Assembly: GCA_030587525.1 (NCBI GenBank)
Contig: JAUQYW010000445.1
Span: 1 to 11,437 of the forward strand
Direction of reading: 5' to 3'
Length of the DNA: 11,437 nt
From: Candidatus Sigynarchaeota archaeon
Lineage (GTDB): Archaea; Asgardarchaeota; Lokiarchaeia; Sigynarchaeales; Sigynarchaeaceae
Part shown: positions 1 through 6,730 of the stretch, piece after piece
How positions within the stretch are numbered: position 1 is the first letter of the stretch
Layout of the letters: each line of letters begins with the position of its first letter
Program-made: the position numbers and the translations under genes
Notes under the pieces: model-generated
Told to the model about the DNA's origin: nothing
Seen by the model: the letters and a program-made list of their open reading frames with translations, nothing else
The model's database searches: none

Positions 1-2616
1 GATAGGAACAACAACGCTAATTGCCGCCCCGATGGAGATAAAAACCAGGATTATAATTACCAGCTGGTTGTTCGTTAGAACCGTTTGGACATAAATCATT
101 ATGGTGACATTTTGATGGTTCACATTTCCAAACGAATCATTTGCATAGAAATCAAGCAGGTGCGACCCGATCGATAAGTTGGCAAAAGCCGAATAATATC
201 CAGAATTGGCCGTCCCGTTCATGCGGGTCAAGGAATAGGTGGTAGCTTGATCAACAACAACCCAGACATTTTGGATCGGCCAATCACGACTATGGACAAC
301 TATGATAAGGTGGACGGGATTGCTCGAAACTTCAATTTGCAAAGAAAATGCAATGCTTATGCTGGGAGGCGAGGATGTGTCGTTGCCAACCGTGAACGTC
401 ACGTTGTCCTGGCCCATGTTGCTGTAAATATCGAATGCTAGAGCAAAAATTGCGCAAGGCCCGGCAGGCAACGCGATATCACTGCATATGAAATATCCAA
501 ACTTATCCATGCCGATGGCGAGGCTCATATTTGCGATAAAGGTAAGAGTATTGTCGTAGAGGCACACGTTAGTTATCGGCGCTTCTTGACTACTAGCGAT
601 CACTATAAATTGCACTGGGCTCGTCACGTTTTGGTTATCCACGGGCGAGATGATGTTCACGTTGGGCGTATGAGCGGGTATCCAACCATTTACCGTGAAT
701 GTTACGTTGGCCAGAGCCGAGTTCCCTTGCGAATCGTTGGCACGCACGAAGATCACATTGTAACCGTCAGGCAGTCCAGTGGTGCAGTTGAAATACCCGT
801 TCATGGATGTGCCATCAAGGAGGCCCATGTAACCGAGAATGGTTAAATTGCTATAATACAAACACATGTCACTTATCGGGTAGTCACCACCCTCGGCGTG
901 GACCAGGAATTGCACCGGGTTACTCACGATTTGGAACCCTACCGGCGTGACGAAACTAACGCTGGGCATGCGGGGGGTTGACGTCCCGGTCACGTTGAAC
1001 GTCACGCTGTCCTGTGCCATGTTCCCGTGCGTATCGAATGCCCGGGCAACGATCGTACAAAGCCCGGCAGGTAACGTGATGTCGCTGCAGCTGTAATTCC
1101 CGGCCATGGCCGTGCCCTGGAATCTGGTCAGGTTCGCGAGGAAGGTGAGATTGGCGTGATATAAACACACGTCCTGTATCGGCCAGTCGCCGTACCCCGC
1201 AAAGACCTGGAAGTGCACGGGGCTATTCACTGACTGGTTAACTGAAGGCATTGTAATGATAACAGTAGGCATGATGGGATCGGGTGTTTGGTTTACCGTA
1301 AATGTCACGTTGTCTTGTGCCACGTACCCTTGCGAGTCGATAGCACATACAAAGATCACGTTATATCCGGGAGGCAGCGATACGCTATAATTGTAACACC
1401 CGTACATGGCCGTGCCGTTAGCGCGTGTTATATTCGCGATGTGGGTAAAATTGATGTCGAACAGCTGCACGGCGCTTATCGGGTAGTCACCACCCTCGGC
1501 GATGACGAAGACATGCACCGGGTTCGTCACGTTCTGCAAAAACGATGGTGAGACGATGGTAACGCTAGGTATGATAGGAGCTGATGTTCCATTCACCGTG
1601 AATGTCACGTTGTCCTCGCCAATGTTGCTGTATATGTTGATTGCCCGGGCACGAATCGCGCAAGGCCCGTCAGGTAATGCGATAGCACTGCAGTTGTAAT
1701 ACCCAAACATGTCCATGCCGATGACGAGGCTCATGTTTGCGATAAAAGTCAGATTATCGTAGTAGATGCACACGTTAGTTATCGGCGCTTCTTGACTACT
1801 AGCGATCACTGTGAAATGCACCGGGCTCGTCACGTTTTGGTTATCCATCGGCGAGATGATGTTCACGATGGGCGAATGGGCGGTTATCTGACCATCCACC
1901 GTGAATGTTACGTTGGCCAGAGCCGAGTTCCCTTGTGAATCGTTGGCGCGCACGAAGATCACGTTGTAACCGTCCGGCAATCCAGTGGTGCAGTTGTAAT
2001 ACCCGTTCATGGACGTGCCATCGATGCGGCTCATGTAATCGAGCGTGGTGAAATTGCTGTAATATAACCACATAGAGCTTATCGGGTAGTCACCACCCTC
2101 GGCGTGGACCATGAATTGCACCGGGTTCCTCGCGATTTGGAAATCCACCGGCGTGACGAAGGTCACGCTGGGCATACGGGGCGTTGGCGTCCCGGTCACG
2201 TTGAACGTCACGTTGACCTGGGTCGTGTACCCTTGCGAGTCGATGGCGCGGAAAAAGGCCACGGTATAACCGGCCTGCATCGTGACGCTGTGATTGTAAT
2301 AGCCGTCCATGTTCGTGCCGTTAAGGAAGGTCATGTTCGCGATGAGGGTGAAATTGCTGTAGAACAGCTGCACGGCGCTTATCGGATAATCGCCGCCCAT
2401 GGCACGGATCAAGAATTGCACGGGATTGGTCACTACTTGAAAATTAATGGGTGTATCTATCAGAATGACGGGTGGATTAGCTGATGATTTGATATCTCGG
2501 TCAATGTTCGACGTGTTATTTTGCATCATCGTTGGATTCATGGAAATGGTCAACGACATGGCAATGAAGAGACACGCGGATATAAAAGCCGACGATTTGC
2601 CTTTTTTCGAGCGCAT
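1..2616 (-). CDS. Secreted/membrane-anchored surface protein with eight Ig-like repeats (3' end outside window)
   Basis: The frame is open from the ATG at 2616 to the first base of the window with no stop, so the C-terminus is cut off. Residues 1-30 form a signal peptide (MRSKKGK, then a hydrophobic stretch AFISACLFIAMSLTISM). Residues ~47-842 are eight repeats of ~100 residues. Each has a P-x-V-x-I/F-x-x-P start, NPV-x-F, GGDYPIS, GT-x-M-x-GYYNCS, LPDGYNVIFVRA-x-DSQGN and NVTFTVNGT. About 40 N-x-S/T sequons suggest dense N-glycosylation. A hydrophobic segment near 850-870 (LVIIILVFISIGAA) is probably a membrane anchor close to the end. The repeats resemble bacterial Ig-like (Big) domains of archaeal surface proteins; the precise family was not tested. 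An in-frame ATG at 2637 is possible, but AAGGTGA lies 5 nt before the 2616 ATG. Role inferred: cell-envelope or adhesion protein. Confidence 0.85.
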   Translation of the reverse strand, partial: MRSKKGKSSAFISACLFIAMSLTISMNPTMMQNNTSNIDRDIKSSANPPVILIDTPINFQVVTNPVQFLIRAMGGDYPISAVQLFYSNFTLIANMTFLNGTNMDGYYNHSVTMQAGYTVAFFRAIDSQGYTTQVNVTFNVTGTPTPRMPSVTFVTPVDFQIARNPVQFMVHAEGGDYPISSMWLYYSNFTTLDYMSRIDGTSMNGYYNCTTGLPDGYNVIFVRANDSQGNSALANVTFTVDGQITAHSPIVNIISPMDNQNVTSPVHFTVIASSQEAPITNVCIYYDNLTFIANMSLVIGMDMFGYYNCSAIALPDGPCAIRARAINIYSNIGEDNVTFTVNGTSAPIIPSVTIVSPSFLQNVTNPVHVFVIAEGGDYPISAVQLFDINFTHIANITRANGTAMYGCYNYSVSLPPGYNVIFVCAIDSQGYVAQDNVTFTVNQTPDPIMPTVIITMPSVNQSVNSPVHFQVFAGYGDWPIQDVCLYHANLTFLANLTRFQGTAMAGNYSCSDITLPAGLCTIVARAFDTHGNMAQDSVTFNVTGTSTPRMPSVSFVTPVGFQIVSNPVQFLVHAEGGDYPISDMCLYYSNLTILGYMGLLDGTSMNGYFNCTTGLPDGYNVIFVRANDSQGNSALANVTFTVNGWIPAHTPNVNIISPVDNQNVTSPVQFIVIASSQEAPITNVCLYDNTLTFIANMSLAIGMDKFGYFICSDIALPAGPCAIFALAFDIYSNMGQDNVTFTVGNDTSSPPSISIAFSLQIEVSSNPVHLIIVVHSRDWPIQNVWVVVDQATTYSLTRMNGTANSGYYSAFANLSIGSHLLDFYANDSFGNVNHQNVTIMIYVQTVLTNNQLVIIILVFISIGAAISVVVPI
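562..1810 (-). repeat. 402-codon internal supra-repeat in the surface protein gene
   Basis: The Ig-like repeats are arranged in a larger unit of four, with period 1206 bp (402 codons). Repeats 2-3 and 6-7 match almost residue for residue and keep synonymous positions: bases 562-604 are identical to 1768-1810. Repeat 8 has diverged. This points to a recent in-frame segmental duplication or gene conversion within the gene, not to old domain amplification alone. Confidence 0.8.
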
Positions 2617-2657
2617 ACGGTTCACCTTCTTTCTCATGTGATACTTGCGCAATCTGA

Positions 2658-2665
2658 ATAATAAA
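2658..2665 (-). promoter_or_regulatory. Possible TATA box of the surface protein gene
   Basis: TTTATTAT on the minus strand places transcription start near 2637. That would leave a ~20-nt leader containing the AAGGTGA ribosome-binding site at 2622-2628 ahead of the 2616 ATG. The element is AT-rich DNA in an AT-rich spacer, so the match is weak. Confidence 0.3.
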
Positions 2666-2782
2666 CCGAGTTCAACCAAATCGCTTTTTTTTTGTTATGC
2701 TGCGACCGTAATCGTGAAATTTTTTGAAGATTGGGGGATGAATGTGAATATCCAAAAATTTCGAGGGCTGTATCAATAGCTG

Positions 2783-2806
2783 CTTTTTCGCACTGAAGCG
2801 AAAAAG
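2783..2806. other. Perfect 9-bp hairpin in the spacer
   Basis: CTTTTTCGC at 2783-2791 pairs perfectly with GCGAAAAAG at 2798-2806 around a 6-nt loop (ACTGAA). It lies downstream of the minus-strand gene ending at 2873 and upstream of the surface protein gene. It may therefore be a terminator-like or processing structure between them. Apart from this hairpin, a T9 run near 2686 and the 48-bp repeat, the 2638-2872 spacer shows nothing recognisable. Confidence 0.4.
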
Positions 2807-2829
2807 AGTTTCTAAAATTAAGGAAGATT

Positions 2830-2877
2830 CCATAGTAACAGGATCCATCTCTTTTTCATAATCATTTCTTGTCTACG
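2830..2877. repeat. 48-bp dispersed repeat, copy A
   Basis: This stretch starts CCATAGTAAC and ends ATCATTTCTTGTCTACG. It matches 6911-6958 at 41 of 48 positions without gaps, in the same orientation. The last 21 bases (ATAATCATTTCTTGTCTACG and the base before) are almost invariant. Similarity stops abruptly on both sides. It has no terminal inverted repeat that I can see. Confidence 0.6.
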
Positions 2878-3280
2878 CGTTCCAGTGCAAGAAATGGAAA
2901 CGCTCTATCGGTCGTTGAGTTCGCGATCCTTTTTTTCCAACAACCCGTGCAATGATGATCTTGCCCAGTTTAAGCAAAAAGTGCCATGTTAACGGATCAG
3001 GTCGTAGCGGTGATTCTGACCATGGACCGAATCCAAAATGATAGCTATCTATCTGGTCTAACGTCTCCCGGTGAACTGTAACTGGGACAAGCGCGCCGTT
3101 CGCAAAATAATCGACCTCATTCTTCTCCGTTCGCAAAAATCGTTCGCAAAAATGGCCAAAAAACTTAAAAGGAAAGATTTTTATTAAATTACCAAGAGTA
3201 TCACGAACTCTATTAATGCAAAAGGAATTCATTTGAGCCTTTTCTTTAAAGGCATCATGATCGTGGTATTTGATCGCCAT
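2873..3280 (-). CDS. Hypothetical protein, 135 aa
   Basis: I do not recognise this protein. It opens MAIKYHDHDAFKEKAQ and is basic and rich in aromatic residues (Phe, His, Trp), with a hydrophobic LLKLGKIIIARVVG stretch near residue 105. No signal peptide or clear membrane helix is visible. It diverges from the amidotransferase gene across ~50 bp. Its codons are more AT-rich than those of the large flanking genes, and it contains three near-copies of TTTGCGAACG within ~55 bp. The stop overlaps the 48-bp repeat. It could be a small orphan gene, a remnant of a larger protein, or a chance frame; the plausible residue mix favours coding only modestly. Confidence 0.4.
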   Translation of the reverse strand: MAIKYHDHDAFKEKAQMNSFCINRVRDTLGNLIKIFPFKFFGHFCERFLRTEKNEVDYFANGALVPVTVHRETLDQIDSYHFGFGPWSESPLRPDPLTWHFLLKLGKIIIARVVGKKGSRTQRPIERFHFLHWNA

Positions 3281-3323
3281 AGTTTCAGCGATACAAGTGC
3301 AACTCAGAACAAACTAAAAGCTA

Positions 3324-3328
3324 GTGAT
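3324..3328 (+). promoter_or_regulatory. Ribosome-binding site deciding an ACG start
   Basis: GTGAT lies 5 nt upstream of the ACG at 3334. The same spacing is seen before the ATG of the acyltransferase gene (GTGAT, start 11133), and GGTGA lies 5 nt before the 2616 and 4748 ATGs. It therefore supports initiation at ACG. An out-of-frame ATG at 3327 overlaps it and opens a 4-codon frame ending at 3341. Confidence 0.45.
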
Positions 3329-3333
3329 GAAAC

Positions 3334-4431
3334 ACGTGTGATCTGTTAGGAATAAACTTCAACAAGAAAATCCAGGCCACCATTTCGTTCGATAACTTCC
3401 GCTTCAAGGACGATGCCAACCTCGATGGGTGGGGGCTCGCGTTTTACCCCGACCGATCCGTCCAGATTTTCAAGGAACCGGGACGAGCGTCGGCGAGCAA
3501 GCTAGCCGGATTCTTGAGCAAGTACCCAGAAATTCGGTCGAAAATCATCTTTTCGCACGTTCGCGCCGCGAGCACGGGCGGTTCACCATCGCACTTGGAT
3601 ACACACCCGTTCTCGCGGGAAGTCAACGGGCGAGATTTCGCGGGCGCCCACAACGGCACGATTGATAAGAGGAAGCTGGAAGCTATACTCGCGGGATCGT
3701 CTTTTAAACCAGTCGGTGGCACCGACTCGGAGCGAGCGTTCTGCTACATCTTTGGTAAGATCAAGGAGGCAAACGTGCAAAGCTGGTCGAGGCGTGATTT
3801 CGCATGGCTCGTGAACATCTTGCAAGAGGTAAACGTACCCGGGACGTTCAATGCCATCTTTTCCGATGGTGAGCATCTTTTTTGCTACGCGGATAAGGGC
3901 CTGTATAACTGCCTTTCCTTTACCCGGCGGAAAGCACCATTCCAAGAGATCGTCTTGCTTGATAAGAAACGCCGGTACCAGCAACTTGGCACGAACGAAA
4001 CCGAAGCGGAGAGGCTGAGCTTCGTCAACTTGCCTGCCCACAAGGACACTGATCTGGAGGGATACATCGTGTCCACGACGGTTAGAACCGGTCCCCCCAC
4101 CGACGAGCCCTGGATTCAATTCAAGGGTGGCGAGCTCATTGTATTCAAAGATGGAAAGATGGTGTTTTCAAGCGCCCGAGACACCGCGTTATACCAACTC
4201 GACAACGTGGCCGAAACGGTGCTCACGTCGGTACGGCAAGCCGATCACGCCGTGCAGGCTAGTGCCATAGCAGCCGTAACTGGCGTGCCCGAGGCGTCGG
4301 TACGACAAGGAATCGAGTCGCTGCAGCATCTAGGCGTGATCAAGGAACACACGGATAATGCGGGACATTTTTACACCACCGAGGTGAAGCGGTGGGAAAT
4401 CGACGATCTTCTCAAGCTGGTTCGGACCTGA
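3334..4431 (+). CDS. Class II glutamine amidotransferase (YafJ/GATase_4-like) with C-terminal winged helix; apparent ACG start
   Basis: This is an Ntn-type glutaminase domain, predicted to hydrolyse glutamine and release ammonia; the acceptor is unknown. Reading from 3334 gives (M/T)-CDLLGINF, putting the nucleophile Cys at position 2. Then come DGWG (31-34), HVRAAS (75-80), DTHPF (89-93), the oxyanion-hole AHNGT (105-109) and GTDSE (129-133), all in family order. Residues ~300-345 form a winged helix (AVQASAIAAVTGVPEASVRQ, HLGVIKE), unusual for a plain GATase and suggestive of DNA binding or regulation. The codon before Cys2 is ACG. No in-frame ATG, GTG or TTG exists between the TGA at 3328 and the TTG at 3514, and a start at 3514 would delete Cys2 and DGWG. 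Options are a non-canonical start, a mutated start or a sequencing error. A GTGAT ribosome-binding site sits 5 nt upstream. Confidence 0.85.
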   Translation, partial: TCDLLGINFNKKIQATISFDNFRFKDDANLDGWGLAFYPDRSVQIFKEPGRASASKLAGFLSKYPEIRSKIIFSHVRAASTGGSPSHLDTHPFSREVNGRDFAGAHNGTIDKRKLEAILAGSSFKPVGGTDSERAFCYIFGKIKEANVQSWSRRDFAWLVNILQEVNVPGTFNAIFSDGEHLFCYADKGLYNCLSFTRRKAPFQEIVLLDKKRRYQQLGTNETEAERLSFVNLPAHKDTDLEGYIVSTTVRTGPPTDEPWIQFKGGELIVFKDGKMVFSSARDTALYQLDNVAETVLTSVRQADHAVQASAIAAVTGVPEASVRQGIESLQHLGVIKEHTDNAGHFYTTEVKRWEIDDLLKLVRT

Positions 4432-4442
4432 AAAACCAAAAA

Positions 4443-4500
4443 CCAGCGGTCGATTATCATCGATGCTGGGAAAATTTTTTTTTATCATCATCTTTTTTTT
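4443..4500 (+). terminator. Hairpin plus T-tracts after the amidotransferase gene
   Basis: CCAGC (4443-4447) pairs with GCTGG (4465-4469), and TCGAT (4450-4454) with ATCGA (4459-4463), around a TATC loop. T9 (4475-4483) and T8 (4493-4500) follow. It starts 11 nt after the stop codon. Archaeal termination needs mainly the U-tracts, and both signals are present. Confidence 0.7.
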
Positions 4501-4658
4501 CGTTATTACCTTCTTATTCTAATTTTGACGCAAAAAATTAGCACGTGAAAAATATTGGCGCGCAAAATCATAGTGGCACCAAAAATATTTTGTTTTATCG
4601 CATCAGCGTTCCCAATTTTTTTCAGTCATGACCGGGCTCATCGGGATTTTGAGCTAAC
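4501..4658. other. AT-rich spacer without recognisable gene
   Basis: This stretch lies between the terminator and the next promoter and is highly AT-rich. It contains several A/T runs (AAAAAATTAG, AAAAATATT) and no coding-like frame. I see no tRNA or other RNA gene here. Confidence 0.5.
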
Positions 4659-4665
4659 TATATAA
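4659..4665 (+). promoter_or_regulatory. Archaeal TATA box
   Basis: TATATAA is preceded by GAGCTAAC. A TATA box here predicts transcription start near 4685-4690, inside the palindrome at 4677-4694, with a ~45-60 nt leader to the downstream gene. Confidence 0.6.
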
Positions 4666-4676
4666 GCACGTGTCAA

Positions 4677-4694
4677 TATTACATCGATGTAATA
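4677..4694. promoter_or_regulatory. Perfect 18-bp palindrome at the predicted transcription start (operator candidate)
   Basis: TATTACATCGATGTAATA equals its own reverse complement over all 18 bases. It begins 11 bp after the TATA box and covers the predicted start site, where a bound dimer would block RNA polymerase. The regulator is unknown; self-control by the downstream protein is possible but untested. Confidence 0.55.
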
Positions 4695-4747
4695 GAAACA
4701 AATAATTTTGGTGATTTCTCCAATAAAAAATCATGATGGTGAAAAAC

Positions 4748-5389
4748 ATGACAAAAAACACTGTAGATTTGCTCGCCGGGTTCATCGACGAGTTTGGCAA
4801 AGAAATGCTGCAGAAAGAGTCCAATTTCTTGCAGCAGCTACCCATGCAAGGAACCAACTGGGAAAACTGCTGGCTCTCGCCCGAACTATATTGCTTTTTC
4901 AAGACAAAGAAGCGTAGCAATTATAAAAATGCGCAAGGTATCGGGATTGCAGACGTGTTCTTTCAAATTCCTGTCGTGCTCACTACACTTGCTAATAAAA
5001 TCATTGATTTCCATATTCTTTACACGAATGGCGAAGAGGCTTGGCTGCAAATAAAAGCCTGGGCGATGGAACAAGGTGAATCCACGAACGCTACTTTGAG
5101 AAGTCGTTGGCATTTTTCTCCAACGGCACATAATGAGGATTGCGACTTGCGGAATTTCGGGCCTATGACAGAGCCCGGTAACAAATACGGCATGTTCGGA
5201 ATATCAAGCAAGCACGCCTACAAAATCGCTCCGGATAAGATCCGTGAGTGGAGCGTTAATGTCAACGAGCAAGAAGGAACATATATTACGAGATTGCGGG
5301 AATTACATCTCAAAGCGGAATTGGTCAACGATATTTCCATATACAAGCCACATTTCTTGCTAGGCTTGTTTAAAGTCTCTCCAATATGA
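4748..5389 (+). CDS. Hypothetical protein, 213 aa
   Basis: Not recognised. It is a soluble protein starting MTKNTVDLLAGFIDEFGKEM. The N-terminal ~30 residues are helical and acidic, a Trp/Cys-rich section follows (NWENCWLSPELYCFF), and the central part alternates hydrophobic strands (ADVFFQIPVVL, IIDFHILY, EEAWLQIKAW). The order D87, about 13 residues, then Q101-I-K103 recalls the D...(E/Q)xK core of some PD-(D/E)xK nucleases (Mrr-like variants use QxK), but this is only a pattern. No signal peptide or membrane segment is seen. I chose the ATG at 4748 because GGTGA lies 5 nt upstream; an in-frame ATG at 4733 would add five residues. It is transcribed alone from the palindrome-bearing promoter. 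The composition is more AT-rich than the amidotransferase gene. Confidence 0.75.
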   Translation: MTKNTVDLLAGFIDEFGKEMLQKESNFLQQLPMQGTNWENCWLSPELYCFFKTKKRSNYKNAQGIGIADVFFQIPVVLTTLANKIIDFHILYTNGEEAWLQIKAWAMEQGESTNATLRSRWHFSPTAHNEDCDLRNFGPMTEPGNKYGMFGISSKHAYKIAPDKIREWSVNVNEQEGTYITRLRELHLKAELVNDISIYKPHFLLGLFKVSPI

Positions 5390-5439
5390 TAGGATTGCCT
5401 AGTAAGATGCCGGTCTGGTGCGAGATGCTGTGGATGATG

Positions 5440-6106
5440 GCGATTTACCAAAAAAGCGATAATATCTGTTTATAATGAATCCCCAGATTCTGATGAGACG
5501 TCAGATAAAAATGATGGTGCCACGAATGGAGGCGATGATGCAAAACCTTCAATAATTTTGGAAGATACAATAATCATAATCATTATTCCCACGTTCGAAT
5601 CCTGCGCGAACGTATTGACGATTACGATGGCCGCGTGATCGTGATTATGGGAGATTTCTTGATGAAAAATCGGTTGGCGTTATTACCTTGTAACTAGATT
5701 TCTTGAATACGGGGATATCCGTGGTTATCAAGAAATCTGATCTTGTTACCTTTGCCGTCGCTGATATCAACGCATCTGGAAGCCTCATTCCGGTCATTGC
5801 GCGGATCTTGGCTCATTCGACTGCAATATCCTCGGACACGGGGACCAGGGTGTAATCCGAGAGATTAATTTCCGGTGCGGTGAGATGATCCAGGCACTTC
5901 AAGAAGGCAAAATGCTGCGTGGCTATATCAAGGGTATATCCGCTGAGCCGCTTGCCAGGATACAGCAGCGAATCTTGCGAGAAAGAAAGAATCCTGCAAC
6001 ATTTGCAGCAGATGACTACGGAAAGAATTCCGCAAAGGGTACCTTCGATTTGCGCAAAATGAACCAGATGCTCGTTTATTGGCTGGGGGAATTCACGTGG
6101 TTATAA
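5440..6106 (+). pseudogene. Frame-broken gene remnant ending in a 73-codon C-terminal piece
   Basis: Protein-like stretches follow one another in different frames. ~5440-5635 reads an acidic linker (NESPDSDETSDKNDG). ~5590-5695 reads RIDDYDGRVIVIMGDFL and meets a stop at 5693. ~5694-5850 reads SDLVTFAVADINASGSLIPV. ~5800-6106 reads ILGHGDQGVIREINFRCGEM and then, from the ATG at 5885, MIQALQEGKMLRGYIKGISA down to a stop at 6104. The last piece (5885-6106) could be a small gene of its own, but similar protein-like sequence continues upstream of its ATG without a start codon. I do not recognise the family. The simplest reading is a gene inactivated by frameshifts and stops; neighbouring unrelated fragments are the alternative. 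It ends convergently against the toxin gene, overlapping by 6 bp. Confidence 0.45.
5696..5738. repeat. 11-bp inverted repeat / 43-nt hairpin within the broken gene
   Basis: AGATTTCTTGA (5696-5706) is perfectly inverted at 5728-5738 (TCAAGAAATCT). Inside, ACGG (5709-5712) pairs with CCGT (5719-5722). A third copy, AGATTTCTTGAT, lies at 5652-5663. The structure sits just after an in-frame stop (5693-5695). Confidence 0.55.
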
Positions 6107-6394
6107 ATGCACGTCTCGCTTTGCATGAAAAATAGTGATGATTTCCACGCAATCGCTTTCAACATGGTAAACGATGCGATAATTTCCAACAATTATTTCT
6201 CGTAAATTTTTATCTATATCGCCTTTTTGCTCTGGAACCACGCGTCCGATAAAAGGAGAAGATCCGAGTGCTTCGATGCGCTTTTTTACCTTGAATGCGA
6301 GTTTCTCAGCAGATGAGGGCGAATCCTTGGCGATGCAGGCACAAATTTCCTCTAGATTCTCGATCGAACGGAAGGACCATTTTATTTGAGCCAT
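6101..6394 (-). CDS. ParE/RelE-family toxin of a type II toxin-antitoxin system
   Basis: The 97-residue product starting MAQIKWS has the family layout: an N-terminal strand, two helices (SIENLEEICACIAKDSPSSA, then AEKLAFKVKKRIEAL), SPFIGRVVPE (46-55), LREIIVG (64-70), YRIVYHV (72-78) and a final strand VEIITIFHAKRD. RelE members cut ribosome-bound mRNA and ParE members poison gyrase; residues alone do not decide which applies. A longer frame opens at 6433, but the ATG at 6394 matches the family N-terminus. It overlaps the antitoxin stop by 13 bp, giving translational coupling downstream of the antitoxin. Length and key basic residues look intact. Confidence 0.85.
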   Translation of the reverse strand: MAQIKWSFRSIENLEEICACIAKDSPSSAEKLAFKVKKRIEALGSSPFIGRVVPEQKGDIDKNLREIIVGNYRIVYHVESDCVEIITIFHAKRDVHL

Positions 6395-6567
6395 TTTTTC
6401 AGCCGTTCCATCGCTTGCTCGTGCGTTATACACTCGCCGCGCTTGATCTGGTCACGACCTTCGATGATTTGGCGCTGGAATTCAATCTCGTACAAGATAT
6501 CATCGTACGACGCATCATCAGGTAACCGCTGGATGATGGAAAGGACGTGTTCCTTCGCGTTTTGCAT
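6382..6567 (-). CDS. Antitoxin partner of the ParE/RelE toxin
   Basis: This 61-residue acidic, helical protein contains HVLSIIQRLPDDASYDDILY followed by FQRQIIEGRDQIKRGECITH and ends AMERLKKWLK. The pattern (LP-D/E-ASYDDI...IE-G...G...H-E-A...WL) is typical of the short antitoxins encoded directly before ParE/RelE toxins (the Unstab_antitox or RelB-like type). It should bind and neutralise the downstream toxin, and family members generally repress their own promoter. No palindromic operator is obvious. The start ATG lies ~25 nt after a TATA-like box, so the mRNA is probably leaderless. Confidence 0.8.
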   Translation of the reverse strand: MQNAKEHVLSIIQRLPDDASYDDILYEIEFQRQIIEGRDQIKRGECITHEQAMERLKKWLK

Positions 6568-6588
6568 TTGCTCTCATATCCGATGGAA

Positions 6589-6597
6589 CTATTTATG
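6589..6597 (-). promoter_or_regulatory. TATA-like box of the toxin-antitoxin operon
   Basis: CATAAATAG on the minus strand is centred 26 nt upstream of the antitoxin ATG (6567), the distance expected for a leaderless archaeal transcript. No Shine-Dalgarno is visible ahead of the ATG. Confidence 0.45.
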
Positions 6598-6730
6598 CCA
6601 CGATACTGAGGAAAAAGAGATTATTAAAGTGTTGTGGAAGCTGGAACATGTGATTTTATCCTTTTCAAATAAAACGCTTCTAGGTCCTAAAGATAACCTT
6701 TAAACTGGGAAAACTTGAATTATTTTCGCT

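Noticed and set aside
562..2478. Regularly spaced repeats that could suggest CRISPR
   Set aside because: The ~300-bp units are full-length coding repeats with an intact reading frame; there are no short identical repeats with unique spacers.
247..2484. Several plus- and minus-strand frames of 60-126 codons inside the first 2.6 kb
   Set aside because: They lie inside the long minus-strand surface protein frame, repeat with its period, and encode His/Arg-rich sequence typical of shadows of repetitive GC-rich coding DNA.
2873..3280. Identifying the 135-aa protein as a transposase remnant
   Set aside because: It is basic and aromatic, but no DDE, HUH or zinc-ribbon motif is visible.
3583..4119. 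178-codon minus-strand frame
   Set aside because: It is fully antisense to the conserved amidotransferase motifs and has no family signal of its own.
5590..5612. TTCGAATCC, resembling the T-arm of a tRNA
   Set aside because: The flanking bases do not form a 5-bp T stem on either strand and no D arm, anticodon arm or acceptor stem is present; TTCGAA is a chance palindrome.
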